A stretch of 64,000 bases of DNA from assembly GCA_017626405.1 (NCBI GenBank), contig JAGAIS010000006.1, positions 71,100 through 135,099 on the forward strand, in the 5' to 3' direction. Numbering within the stretch: the first letter of the stretch is position 1; every line of letters starts with the position of its first letter. Shown one piece after another: positions 55,036 to 63,842 of the stretch. This DNA comes from Bacilli bacterium (GTDB taxonomy: Bacteria > Bacillota_I > Bacilli_A > RF39 > UBA660). Under the pieces are notes generated by a model, which worked only from the letters and a program-made list of their open reading frames with translations, was not told the DNA's origin and ran no database searches. Made by a program: the position numbers and the translations under genes.

Positions 55036-55584
55036 TTATTTATTATAATCAGGTATTGCACAAACATCTAAACCTATATTAAGTTTCTTTAATAATTCTT
55101 CCAAAGGTTTATTTATTTTATCTTTTGTTATCACATAATCATAGGAATATTCTTCATCTAAAGTAGTTCCTAAGCCTGCAGCAAAGATTGTATATTCTAT
55201 ATCTTTACTATTTCCATTAAAATTACCAACTTTTATACTTTCATCTAGTATTTTAGTAACATCATAATCATAAGTACCTTTTATAGATTTAGTATAATTT
55301 AGTTTTAAAAGGCAACTTTGCCATGGTCTGCATGCCTCATATTCAGTAAACAATTCATAAGTACCATCATCATATAAATATAAACTAACAGGAATACATT
55401 CTTTTTCTCGACTAATGTTAAACACAACATTGTGATATTTATTATAAGGTTCAGTTCCTTGTCCCCTATATTTACTATTAGGTCCAATATAAAAACCAAT
55501 TGGTCCCATAAAATATCTAAACAAACATACACCTATAATTAAAACAATTACAATTAAACTTATTATTAATATTTTTTTCTTCAT
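55036..55584 (-). CDS. Membrane-anchored hypothetical protein, 182 residues
   Basis: Not recognised. N-terminal hydrophobic helix (~4-25) with KKK before it, then an extracellular domain with four Cys (ECIP, ACRP, SCLL, VCAI) and several Tyr-rich beta strands. AGAGGTGAGTT precedes the start, and a TGGTATAAT extended -10 lies at 55623-55615. The region to 55752 upstream holds no supportable gene, only ATTGCTA/TAGCAAT (55727-55733, 55741-55747). Confidence 0.65.
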   Translation of the reverse strand: MKKKILIISLIVIVLIIGVCLFRYFMGPIGFYIGPNSKYRGQGTEPYNKYHNVVFNISREKECIPVSLYLYDDGTYELFTEYEACRPWQSCLLKLNYTKSIKGTYDYDVTKILDESIKVGNFNGNSKDIEYTIFAAGLGTTLDEEYSYDYVITKDKINKPLEELLKKLNIGLDVCAIPDYNK

Positions 55585-55752
55585 ATTAACTCACCTCTAG
55601 CATCTACTACATCAATTATACCAAATTATTTATTTAATAACGACCTGGTTTACATCTCAGTAGGTAAATCATTTATCCTTGTAAAATACATGCTTTTACC
55701 TATATCAAAAAACCTATTGATTTCCAATTGCTAATGTCAATAGCAATTATTT

Positions 55753-56439
55753 CTACGACACAATATTTTTAATATCATTAATTCTTTCAGAACTTATCGA
55801 ATATTTTTCTTCAGCTTCTCCATAAAGTTGAATATATTTTCCATCTTTTAATTTTAACATACCTGATGAATAAAGTCTCTCATAACTACCTTTAGGTAAA
55901 GCTGAATAATCAGTTGTTTCTACAATACATAAAATTAATTCTTCACCTTTTTCTATAAACTTATCTTCTCCATCATAGATTTCTCTTAGAACTGTATTTG
56001 CGATTTCTTTTTCACTTAACTTTTCAAACCTAAATGCATCGTCATTATATTTAATATGTTCTTCTAGAGAAACGTATCCGCCCATATAATATATGTCTAA
56101 ATCTGTATCTAAATTAACATTTCCAGTTATTACATTATCAATGTGAAATCGAAGTTTAGTCCATGCGCTCCCTTTTACAGAAATAAAATCAACCGAATCT
56201 ACTTTTCCCTTTATTACTGCATCACTATGCTTAACTAAATTGGGAAAGTCTTCCTCTAATAATTTATCAGTTAATCCAAATGACTCTATAATATTTTTAT
56301 CTTTATATATATCTGAAGTGCTTGAATTTTCTTTTGTTTTGTATAATATTTTACCACTTCGAACTGTACTAATAGATATTACTCCTATTAATACAATTAA
56401 AATTCCTAATAAACTAATACATATTGTTTTTCTTTTCAT
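55753..56439 (-). CDS. Membrane-anchored hypothetical protein, 228 residues
   Basis: Not recognised. Start at ATG 56439 with AGGAGA 7 bases ahead. Basic N-terminus and hydrophobic helix (~4-24), then an extracellular domain with repeated Lys/Asp/Glu strands; VIKGKVDSV and VITGNVNLDTDLDIYYMGGYV suggest an OB- or beta-barrel-like fold. Overlaps the truncated XRE gene by 26 bp. Confidence 0.65.
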   Translation of the reverse strand: MKRKTICISLLGILIVLIGVISISTVRSGKILYKTKENSSTSDIYKDKNIIESFGLTDKLLEEDFPNLVKHSDAVIKGKVDSVDFISVKGSAWTKLRFHIDNVITGNVNLDTDLDIYYMGGYVSLEEHIKYNDDAFRFEKLSEKEIANTVLREIYDGEDKFIEKGEELILCIVETTDYSALPKGSYERLYSSGMLKLKDGKYIQLYGEAEEKYSISSERINDIKNIVS

Positions 56440-56545
56440 ATATCTTTCTCCTATCAACAAATAGTTTTTTTGCTAACTCATCTTGTGTCATTCCTTTTTG
56501 CTCTCTAAGTATTTTTAGTAACTCGCCTGTTTTATTTAGTTTCAT
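56414..56545 (-). pseudogene. Truncated XRE-family HTH regulator, 43 residues
   Basis: The reading frame begins MKLNKTGELLKILREQKG and continues MTQDELAKKLFVDRRKIY, the first three helices of a Cro/CI HTH, then runs out after nine more residues. Normal members need at least two further helices. It overlaps the start of the membrane protein gene, whose ribosome site AGGAGA lies within its codons for Arg32-Arg33. Either a decayed regulator or a minimal leader-like HTH peptide. Its own ribosome site is weak. Confidence 0.6.
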
Positions 56546-56593
56546 AATTTTTTTTCTTTATCAACATTATACATCAATAAATAATACATTAAA

Positions 56594-56626
56594 ATAAAAA
56601 AACTATTGATTACTCAATAGTTATTT
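56594..56626 (-). terminator. Terminator of tRNA-Arg
   Basis: AACTATTGA / TCAATAGTT stem with loop of 4 (minus-strand GTAA) and T tract on the minus strand, just past the CCA end. Confidence 0.82.
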
Positions 56627-56631
56627 TTAAA

Positions 56632-56708
56632 TGGTGTCCACGACGTGATTCGAACACGTGACCATTCGCTTAGAAGGCGAGTGCTCTATCCAGCTGAGCT
56701 ACGCGGAC
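56632..56708 (-). tRNA. tRNA-Arg (UCU)
   Basis: 77 nt with encoded CCA. Acceptor GTCCGCG pairs with CGTGGAC (one G-U pair), D arm GCTC/GAGC, anticodon loop CTTCTAA (anticodon TCT), T arm CACGTG with TTCGAAT. Reads AGA, a frequent arginine codon in this genome. Confidence 0.95.
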
Positions 56709-56768
56709 AAATTAGTCAACTTCAAATGACTAATTCATTATAATATATTCTTGATAAAAATGCAAGTA

Positions 56769-57098
56769 TTAATCAAAAAGATAAGTAAAAAGATTAGACA
56801 TAAACTCTAAAGACTTAGAAGAAACATAATCAACTGACTTACTAATCTTTTCTCCAAGTTCACTACTCTTGTTTGAATAATCTACTTCTTCATAAGTAAA
56901 ATAATCATTAATATCAATTTCTTTTCCCTTCTCTACATCACTCTCAAACTTTCTAATCATCTCCTCCGTATAAAGCGTCTTAGTCTCTTGTCTTTTATCT
57001 TTGTAACCCATTACACTTATTGAATAAAGACATAAAAACATGATAATAAGAATTAAAAACAATTTATTAAAAATATTAGATTTCTTTTTATTTTCCAT
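56769..57098 (-). CDS. Small membrane protein coupled to spoIIP
   Basis: 109 residues: basic N-terminus, one transmembrane helix (~12-32) and an acidic, helical extracytoplasmic part (YTEEMIRKFESDVEKGKEIDINDYFTYEEVD). Overlaps the spoIIP stop by one base (TAATG), so it is translationally coupled and may act with SpoIIP. No family recognised. Confidence 0.65.
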   Translation of the reverse strand: MENKKKSNIFNKLFLILIIMFLCLYSISVMGYKDKRQETKTLYTEEMIRKFESDVEKGKEIDINDYFTYEEVDYSNKSSELGEKISKSVDYVSSKSLEFMSNLFTYLFD

Positions 57099-57910
57099 TA
57101 TTCGCTCAAATAATCAGCTAATACTTGACTAAGTATTTCTACTGTATTATTAACCTCCTCTTTCGTATTTTCAACTCCGCCTAATTCAATTAGAATAATA
57201 TTACTGCCTAAATCTTGATTATAGTGACTGCTTTTCCGCAAGAATATTCCTCTAGATAAACTTGGATTTATACTCTTTATTTGCTTATTTAGTTTATCCA
57301 TTAAATTATAGTTATTTTTATAAGTATTATAACTACCTCCAACAACAAACATAACTCTTGCAAATTGAACATTATTGATACTCGTTGTCGTAACACTTCT
57401 CTTTGAAGAATCACGATGAAGATCTATAATTATTCCAAACTCACCAATATTTTTACTTTGAAGCAAATTTCTCGTTACTTTATAAGAATCTTTATATGTC
57501 AAATTATTTTCATTTAAAATATTCTTAATATCTACATCATCAATAAAAACTTCAACATCCTTTTTTTCAAGTTCACTTTTTAAATAATTAGTTGCTTCAA
57601 CTAGTGAATATCCGTTGTATTCTTCAGTTTGATGAGTATTATAAATATAAATCTTCGGCTTTACTTGTATCGATTCTTCTTTAAAGACAAAATCATTTGG
57701 AGGGATCTTCTTTTCTTTATAATTAAGTCCCATTTTCAAAAGTAAAGATTTGCGATCTATTGTAAAATTATGAATTGGATTTTCTAAAAAATTATAATCG
57801 TGTGATATAGATGAAAACAGATAATTACTTAAACTATATATAAAACTAATATAAATAATCGATTTTATAAAGAGATAATGACTTTTTCTCGTTCTAAATC
57901 GCTTTCTCAT
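57098..57910 (-). CDS. spoIIP: Stage II sporulation protein P
   Basis: Peptidoglycan amidase/endopeptidase that, with SpoIID and SpoIIM, drives engulfment. 270 residues: N-terminal transmembrane helix (~14-32), then the amidase-like domain with IYNTHQTEEY (His ligand), IIDLHRDS and IILIELGGVEN (Glu). TTGGTGATATT precedes the start. No spoIID, spoIIM or gpr in the window. Confidence 0.88.
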   Translation of the reverse strand: MRKRFRTRKSHYLFIKSIIYISFIYSLSNYLFSSISHDYNFLENPIHNFTIDRKSLLLKMGLNYKEKKIPPNDFVFKEESIQVKPKIYIYNTHQTEEYNGYSLVEATNYLKSELEKKDVEVFIDDVDIKNILNENNLTYKDSYKVTRNLLQSKNIGEFGIIIDLHRDSSKRSVTTTSINNVQFARVMFVVGGSYNTYKNNYNLMDKLNKQIKSINPSLSRGIFLRKSSHYNQDLGSNIILIELGGVENTKEEVNNTVEILSQVLADYLSE

Positions 57911-57957
57911 AATATCACCAATGATATTATATTATTTACATCTTGTTATTTATGTCG

Positions 57958-57984
57958 AAAAAAAAGAAGTTTATGCAACTTCTT
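57958..57984 (-). terminator. Terminator of the 309-residue orphan gene
   Basis: AAGAAGTT (57964-57971) with AACTTCTT (57977-57984), loop TATGC, T tract on the minus strand. Confidence 0.8.
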
Positions 57985-58900
57985 CGATTTTTAAAGAATT
58001 AATACATTTTGTCTCTAATATAGATAAAACTTCTTCATCAGATTTAGAAAGTTCTTCAATTAATGCATAATTTAAATTCTCTAAAACATTTCTTTCAATT
58101 ATGCTTTTTAATAATTTATATCTTTCATTCTTTACAATATAGATAACATTATTAACAATTCTAATCGGATGTTCTATTTCGATAATAAAGCAAAATAGAA
58201 CTATTAGAGAATAACTATCTAATTCCTTAATTAAATCATTATTTAGAAGTTCTTCATTAATACCTTTACTCATTAAAACTTTAAATAAGATTTTGGTAGT
58301 AAAGTTAAATCTTCCAAATAAGACATCAAGTAATCCATAAGAGTCATTTGCTATTAAACTAATAGCAAATCTTCTTTGAGGATATGTTAATTCATCATAT
58401 ATAGAATCAAGTAGTTCTCCTTTAAAACTTTCAGTTCCAGTTTTTATAGATTCATATTTAGAATCAATAGCTAAAGCTGGAATATTTTTATAACTTCTAT
58501 CTAGTACAATGCCATTTTGTTGCATATATTCAATAGAATCTATACCAAAATTACTCGTTTTATTATAAAATTTAACATAATCAGCATTCGATTTAACTTC
58601 TTCAGTACTATTTAGGTAAGATGTAATAACCGACATCATTATCTCATCAGGATTCTTAAATATAGTTTCAATAATAATATTTCTTATTGTTTCTAAATCG
58701 AACCTTTTATCTAGTTCAAAAAGATATGTAGCAATACTCTGATTATATTGGTTATATTTACGTGCTAAATCACTATTATCTAATGCGTTATTCTTAAAGT
58801 TTTCAGGAAACTCATATTTAGCAAATAAGGGATATTTTCTATCGAAATCATTTTTCGCGAATAAGTTATTGATTTTATCAAAATTTGTTATTCTCTTCAT
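57971..58900 (-). CDS. Hypothetical all-helical protein, 309 residues
   Basis: Not recognised. Start at ATG 58900 with GAGAGGG 7-9 bases before; the GTG at 58909 is too close. Predicted mostly alpha-helical in short paired helices, like a HEAT- or TPR-type array without a clear repeat unit. No membrane segment or Cys-rich motif; one FCFII hydrophobic stretch near 237 is too short to span a membrane. Confidence 0.6.
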   Translation of the reverse strand: MKRITNFDKINNLFAKNDFDRKYPLFAKYEFPENFKNNALDNSDLARKYNQYNQSIATYLFELDKRFDLETIRNIIIETIFKNPDEIMMSVITSYLNSTEEVKSNADYVKFYNKTSNFGIDSIEYMQQNGIVLDRSYKNIPALAIDSKYESIKTGTESFKGELLDSIYDELTYPQRRFAISLIANDSYGLLDVLFGRFNFTTKILFKVLMSKGINEELLNNDLIKELDSYSLIVLFCFIIEIEHPIRIVNNVIYIVKNERYKLLKSIIERNVLENLNYALIEELSKSDEEVLSILETKCINSLKIEEVA

Positions 58901-58952
58901 CGTATTCACCCTCTCAATATTCCAATATATTACTAAAAATGAGTAAAAATGT

Positions 58953-58982
58953 CAAATAAAAAGCACTTATTATAAGTGCTTA
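58953..58982 (-). terminator. Terminator of the nrdD-nrdG-dut operon
   Basis: AAGCACTTA / TAAGTGCTT stem (58961-58981) with loop TTA and T-rich tract on the minus strand. Confidence 0.8.
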
Positions 58983-58987
58983 GATAA

Positions 58988-59446
58988 CTAATCTGTCGAA
59001 CCAAAACCAGCAAGTCTTTCTCCCGTAGCATTATCATCATCAGCTATCAAGAATTTTTGGAATACTACTTGTCCACAGACTTCCCCTTTTTTCATTTCAT
59101 ATGGTTCTGTTCCGATATTATAATATGCATACATAAATTCTCCATCATTATCGGGATTGCAATAATAATCAGCATCTATTATTCCAATACCATTAGCAAG
59201 AACTAATTTTTTCTTACCAGGATGGCTAGAACGATTCGCAAGCATATACCACTCATCATCTTGGCAATAAGCCTTTAATCCTGTATGTACAAGTGTTGGT
59301 TTACATCCTTTTTCAAAAGGTGGGATAACGACATCTTCAGCTGCTTCAACATCATATCCAGCTGATTTTAAAGTCTTTCTTACAGGTAAATTGATATTTT
59401 TATCTTCCCATCCTTTAGCAACTTCAAATCCTCTTATTTTTTCCAT
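58988..59446 (-). CDS. dut: dUTP diphosphatase
   Basis: Removes dUTP and supplies dUMP for thymidylate synthesis. 152 residues of the trimeric family: motif 1 SAGYDVEA, motif 2 NRSSHPGKKK, motif 3 NGIGIIDADYYCNPDNDGE, motif 4 GQVVFQKF, motif 5 ERLAGFGSTD. Starts on the stop of nrdG (one-base overlap), placing it in the anaerobic dNTP operon. Confidence 0.92.
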   Translation of the reverse strand: MEKIRGFEVAKGWEDKNINLPVRKTLKSAGYDVEAAEDVVIPPFEKGCKPTLVHTGLKAYCQDDEWYMLANRSSHPGKKKLVLANGIGIIDADYYCNPDNDGEFMYAYYNIGTEPYEMKKGEVCGQVVFQKFLIADDDNATGERLAGFGSTD

Positions 59447-59991
59447 TATATACCTCCTAAATTTATATTATTATGATCATCTAAAATAATTTTACCATAT
59501 TCTAGAGATTTTTGTACATCTATTATTCGCTGATTTTTACTTCCGCGAAAAACAATTGAGAAATCACGTTCATCTTTATGAAATTCTCCATCGACAATAA
59601 CATCTATATATTTTAACATTTCTCTTGTAAAATCATACTTCTTAGCCATTATATCTATTATTTCCCTATCAAATAAATATCCGGTATAACACCAAATATT
59701 TATTGTAGGTTTTTCATCCTTAATTCTTTTTAAAAGTTTAACTAGTTCTTTTTGATTCGCGGGTTCAAAAGGTTCTCCTCCCAAAAGAGTAAATCCCTTA
59801 ATATAATCAGGCTTTATAGCATCAAGTATTATATTTACCGCTTCATCATCAAATACTTTTCCTGCCTTAAAATCCCATGATTCAGGATTAAAGCAACCCT
59901 CGCAGTGATGTGTACATCCACTTACAAATAGACTAACTCTTACTCCTGGTCCATTAGCAATATCATAATTCTTTATTTCTATATAATTCAT
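59446..59991 (-). CDS. nrdG: Anaerobic ribonucleotide reductase-activating protein
   Basis: Radical SAM enzyme that installs the glycyl radical on NrdD. 181 residues with the cluster motif CTHHCEGC (CxxxCxxC, ~26-33) and LGGEPF. AAGAGGTAACTT precedes the start, 10 bp after nrdD. Confidence 0.95.
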   Translation of the reverse strand: MNYIEIKNYDIANGPGVRVSLFVSGCTHHCEGCFNPESWDFKAGKVFDDEAVNIILDAIKPDYIKGFTLLGGEPFEPANQKELVKLLKRIKDEKPTINIWCYTGYLFDREIIDIMAKKYDFTREMLKYIDVIVDGEFHKDERDFSIVFRGSKNQRIIDVQKSLEYGKIILDDHNNINLGGI

Positions 59992-60001
59992 AAGTTACCT
60001 C

Positions 60002-62128
60002 TTATAGATGAGTAACTCTTTCTCTAATTTCTTTTGTCTTTCCTACGTTCCAAAAATTTTCTCCTAGATACCCGCAAGTACGACGAGTAACATTCATTTT
60101 TGTCTTATCTTTATTGCCACATTCAGGGCATTCCCATTCACAGTCCTTATTTAGTTTTATTTCGCCACTAAAACCACAGACGTGACAATAATCGGATTTT
60201 GTATTAAACTCTCCATATTGAACGTTATCATATATAAATTTTACCACTTCTTCCATGGCATCTAAGTTGTGTTCCATATTTGGAACTTCGACATAAGAAA
60301 TTGCACCACCTATCGATAGTTTTTGCAAATTAGCTTCGAACCCCAATTTATGGAAAGCATCGATTTTTTCACGAACATCGACATGATAAGAATTAGTATA
60401 ATATCCCTTATCAGTAACATCTTTAATCTTGCCAAATCTTTCTAAATCAATTTTAGCAAAACGATAACACAAACTCTCTGCCGGTGTTCCATAAAGAGCA
60501 AAGCCAATACCAGTCTCTTTCTTCCACTCATCACACTTATCTTTCATATATTGCATTACGCGAGTAGCAAACTCAGTTCCTGATTGTTCTGTATGTGATA
60601 CACCCTTCATAAGTTTAGTTAGTTCATAAAGTCCAATATAACCTAAAGAAATAGTCGAATATCCCCCGTTTAAGAAGCGATCTATTTTTTCGCCTTTTTG
60701 AAGCCTCGCTATTGCGCCATATTGCCAATGTATAGGTGAGATATCACTAGTAACTCCCATAAGAGCATGATGTCTACACATTAAAGCTTCACGGCATAAA
60801 TCTAATCTTTCATTAAATAATTTCCAAAATTCCTCTTCATCACCATCGGCAATAATACCAATTTGCGGCAAATTGATAGAAACAACTCCCTGATTAAATC
60901 TTCCTTCAAATTTATAATTTCCATCTTCATCGCGCCAAGGAGATAAGAAAGATCTACATCCCATAGGAGAAAAAACATTTCCTTCATAGTTCTCACGCAT
61001 TTTCTTAGCTGATATATAATCAGGATACATGCGTTTTGAACTACATTTGACAGCAAGCTTAGTTAAATAATCATATTTTCCACCCTTTAAACAATTATGC
61101 TCATCTAACACATATACAAGTTTTGGAAAAGCTGGTGTAATATAAACACCCTTCTCATTTTTAATACCTTCATACCTTTGTTTAATTATTTCTTCAATAA
61201 TCATAGCATTCTCTTTTACATAAGGATCTTTATCATCTAAATAAAGAAATAAGGTTACAAAAGGATTTTGACCATTTGTCGTTATTAAGGTATTGATCTG
61301 ATATTGCAAAGTTTGAACTCCCGCCTTTAATTCTATCTCTGTTTCCTCATCGACTAATCTATTTAGAGTATCGGCATCTACACTTTTACCAAGAGTTTTC
61401 TTAAGGCGTTTCGTAATATTGTCACGACTCATATGTAAATATTTAGCTAAGTGACGTACTTCTACAGATTGACCACCATACTGATTAGACGCAACAACAG
61501 CAATAATCTGCGTAGTTACAGTACAAGCGACACGAAAACTCTTTGGAGACTCAATCATCTTGCCATTTATAACTGTTCCATTATCTAACATGTCTTTAAT
61601 ATTAATAAGGCAACAATTAAATATTGGTTGTATAAAATAATCCATATCGTGGAAGTGTAATACCCCATCTTCATGAGCTTTAATAATCTTTTCTGGAAGT
61701 AGCATTCTCTTTGTTAAGTCTTTAGAAACCTCTCCAGCCATATAATCTCTTTGTGTACTGGCAAGAACAGTATTCTTATTGGAATTTTCTTCATTTAATT
61801 CTTTATTCTCGTTTCTAAGAAGACTAAGTATACTTTCATCAGTAGTATTGCTCTTTCTAACTAGAGCACGATTATATCGATATACAATATAGTGCTTAGC
61901 AAGTTCGAAGCGTTTCATCTCCATTAGTTTAAGTTCAATAATATCCTGAATATCTTCAACAAGTATTCTCTTCTTATTTAAACTTTCAATATACTTAATA
62001 ATCTTCTTTATATCAGATTCGGTCGCTCTTTCTTCTTCCGGTACTTCATTATTGGCCTTTCCAATAGCTATTTCAATTTTTTCTTTATCATAATCAACAA
62101 TATGACCATCTCTTTTAATTACCTTCAT
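60002..62128 (-). CDS. nrdD: Anaerobic (class III) ribonucleoside-triphosphate reductase
   Basis: Makes dNTPs under anaerobic conditions. 708 residues: ATP cone (~1-90), ten-stranded barrel, zinc site CHVCGF...CPECG near 650-675 and the glycyl-radical motif RRTCGYLG close to the C-terminus. Catalytic Cys region NCCLINIKD is visible. GGGAGAGTAAT precedes the start. First gene of nrdD-nrdG-dut; likely regulated by the divergent Crp/Fnr protein. Confidence 0.97.
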   Translation of the reverse strand: MKVIKRDGHIVDYDKEKIEIAIGKANNEVPEEERATESDIKKIIKYIESLNKKRILVEDIQDIIELKLMEMKRFELAKHYIVYRYNRALVRKSNTTDESILSLLRNENKELNEENSNKNTVLASTQRDYMAGEVSKDLTKRMLLPEKIIKAHEDGVLHFHDMDYFIQPIFNCCLINIKDMLDNGTVINGKMIESPKSFRVACTVTTQIIAVVASNQYGGQSVEVRHLAKYLHMSRDNITKRLKKTLGKSVDADTLNRLVDEETEIELKAGVQTLQYQINTLITTNGQNPFVTLFLYLDDKDPYVKENAMIIEEIIKQRYEGIKNEKGVYITPAFPKLVYVLDEHNCLKGGKYDYLTKLAVKCSSKRMYPDYISAKKMRENYEGNVFSPMGCRSFLSPWRDEDGNYKFEGRFNQGVVSINLPQIGIIADGDEEEFWKLFNERLDLCREALMCRHHALMGVTSDISPIHWQYGAIARLQKGEKIDRFLNGGYSTISLGYIGLYELTKLMKGVSHTEQSGTEFATRVMQYMKDKCDEWKKETGIGFALYGTPAESLCYRFAKIDLERFGKIKDVTDKGYYTNSYHVDVREKIDAFHKLGFEANLQKLSIGGAISYVEVPNMEHNLDAMEEVVKFIYDNVQYGEFNTKSDYCHVCGFSGEIKLNKDCEWECPECGNKDKTKMNVTRRTCGYLGENFWNVGKTKEIRERVTHL

Positions 62129-62154
62129 AAATTACTCTCCCATATTACAAATAA

Positions 62155-62197
62155 ATTATAGCAAATAGTAAACTAAAAAAAGAGTTGCAAGTGCAAC
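62155..62197 (-). promoter_or_regulatory. nrdD promoter with Crp/Fnr-type operator at about -42
   Basis: Minus-strand -10 TATAAT (62160-62155), with only TCTTTT where the -35 would be. The palindrome GTTGCA-AG-TGCAAC (62184-62197) is centred about 42 bp before the predicted start, the class II activator position. Confidence 0.65.
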
Positions 62198-62213
62198 AAA
62201 AAAACAATATAAT
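62185..62213 (+). promoter_or_regulatory. Promoter of the Crp/Fnr gene overlapping the same operator
   Basis: TTGCAA (62185-62190), 17 bp, perfect TATAAT (62208-62213). The -35 lies inside the palindrome, so binding would block it: expected autorepression. Confidence 0.7.
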
Positions 62214-62240
62214 TAAATTAGTGAAAGGATGACATATAAA

Positions 62241-62873
62241 ATGCCTACAATAAAAGCCTTTGAAGGAATAGAAGATGAAAATGTAAAAAAAATGTTAATG
62301 TGTTTCCAAGCTAAAACTCTACACTATAAAAAAGATACCACTGTATTATCTAATTTTGGAAATACAACCCAAGTAGGCGTCATTGAACATGGTGAAGTAG
62401 AAATAATAAGATATAACTACAACGGAACAAGAACAATTATCGAAACTCTCGGAGAAGGAGATATATTTGGTTCCTTTAGTGCCAGTGCTAGTGAAGAGTT
62501 ATATGTAATTGCTACAACGGAATCCGATATCATATTATTTGAATATGCCCATTTAATTAATAGATGTAAAAAGAACTGTCCATATCACAACCAACTAATA
62601 GATAATATGGTACAAATACTAAGTAATAAGCTTATGCAAAACAACGAACGAATTGAAATACTAACAAAGAAGACTATTCGCGATAAATTGCTTGCCTATT
62701 TTAATATTTTATCTAAAAAACAGATAAGAAAGAATATTACTTTACCATTCAATTTAACTGATTTAGCTGACTATTTATCAATTGATAGATCTGCTATGAT
62801 GAGAGAAATAAAGAATCTAAAAGAAGAAGGATTAATTGAATCTAAAGGAAAAAAAATATGTTTACACTACTAA
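62241..62873 (+). CDS. Crp/Fnr-family transcription regulator
   Basis: 210 residues from ATG 62241; the ATG at 62229 abuts its AAAGG site and is less likely. Cyclic-nucleotide-binding-like beta roll (~15-110) with EHGEVEIIRYN and LGEGDIFGSF, dimer helix, then a C-terminal HTH (~160-205, FNLTDLADYLSIDRSAMMREIKNL). Cys residues at RCKKNCPYH and near both ends could bind an iron-sulphur cluster or sense redox. The strong cAMP-binding RxS pattern is absent. Divergent from nrdD; proposed oxygen-responsive control. Confidence 0.85.
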   Translation: MPTIKAFEGIEDENVKKMLMCFQAKTLHYKKDTTVLSNFGNTTQVGVIEHGEVEIIRYNYNGTRTIIETLGEGDIFGSFSASASEELYVIATTESDIILFEYAHLINRCKKNCPYHNQLIDNMVQILSNKLMQNNERIEILTKKTIRDKLLAYFNILSKKQIRKNITLPFNLTDLADYLSIDRSAMMREIKNLKEEGLIESKGKKICLHY

Positions 62874-63775
62874 ACATATTTTTTTATTAATTTATTTTCA
62901 ATTATTTCAACATCACGTTCAAATTCTCTATCAGTATATTTACGAGATTTAATAATTTTAAATGGTATTGGATAAACAATTCTTTTATCCATAATATTTC
63001 TTACAATACTCAAAGCGTCTAAATAATCTAAAACTGGCATATCGTTTAAATAAAACTCTATAGCATACTTTTTGATAAAAGCTCGACCAAGATAAGTTAT
63101 TGCTTCACGATACCAAATAACTGACATAATTGGATTATAATAACCTTCATTGCAATAGGCAATCTTATCGACACAATCAATAAAACGAATTGCTGATGAT
63201 AATCCAAAATAGCGAGATAGACATTTAATTAAACTAGGTAAATCAGCCTCGCTATACCATTTTTCCATATTTTCCTGTCCAACTAATTCTTCTAGTAAAG
63301 AAGTAATTGAACGGCTTATTTGATATACTCCCACATAGAATTCTTGCTTTTCCTTACTTCCAAAATACCTCTCATCAAGAATAGATGTATATGCTTCATT
63401 TATGCCAAATCCAAAAGCAAGATTATTCTTTGGATCCAATTGAGAAAATCCTGTATATATAATCTTATTCCCTATTTTTGTACTTGCCATATGAAATAAT
63501 TCATGAAAAATAAGTAAATGGCAAGTTGATTTTTTATATCTTAGTTTATTACCTAGTAATTCATATTCAGCTCCAGTTGAGAAAAATATACCTTTATCTA
63601 TATTATTATCTTCAATATATTTAACAGTTTTTGAATTGTTATAGAACGTCGATAGATTAAAACTAGAGTCTTTTAATCCTTCAACAAAACTTTCAAATAC
63701 TCCAAGCTTATCATTTGAAAGTTCCCTACTTGTTATATTTTCAATGAATGGTGCTTTATATACTTTAATCTTCAT
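62870..63775 (-). CDS. HExxH metallopeptidase-like protein (gluzincin type)
   Basis: 301 residues from ATG 63775 (GAGGGGT 4 bases before). HELFH in LIFHELFHMAS near 95, followed about 30 residues later by GINEAYT, giving the HExxH...NE arrangement of gluzincins. No signal peptide or transmembrane helix. Catalytic role inferred from the motif only. Its 3' end overlaps the Crp/Fnr gene by 4 bp, tail to tail. Confidence 0.6.
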   Translation of the reverse strand: MKIKVYKAPFIENITSRELSNDKLGVFESFVEGLKDSSFNLSTFYNNSKTVKYIEDNNIDKGIFFSTGAEYELLGNKLRYKKSTCHLLIFHELFHMASTKIGNKIIYTGFSQLDPKNNLAFGFGINEAYTSILDERYFGSKEKQEFYVGVYQISRSITSLLEELVGQENMEKWYSEADLPSLIKCLSRYFGLSSAIRFIDCVDKIAYCNEGYYNPIMSVIWYREAITYLGRAFIKKYAIEFYLNDMPVLDYLDALSIVRNIMDKRIVYPIPFKIIKSRKYTDREFERDVEIIENKLIKKYV

Positions 63776-63806
63776 AATACCCCTCACTCGATTGAGTATT
63801 ATACCA

Positions 63807-63842
63807 CAAAAAATATATAGATGCTAATCTATATATTTTTTA
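63807..63842 (-). terminator. Terminator of dnaJ
   Basis: AAATATATAGAT / ATCTATATATTT stem (63811-63838) with loop GCTA and T tract on the minus strand; the dnaJ stop is inside. Confidence 0.82.

Noticed and set aside
60802-61056. 84-codon open frame inside nrdD
   Set aside because: Lies wholly inside a strongly conserved gene in another frame on the same strand.
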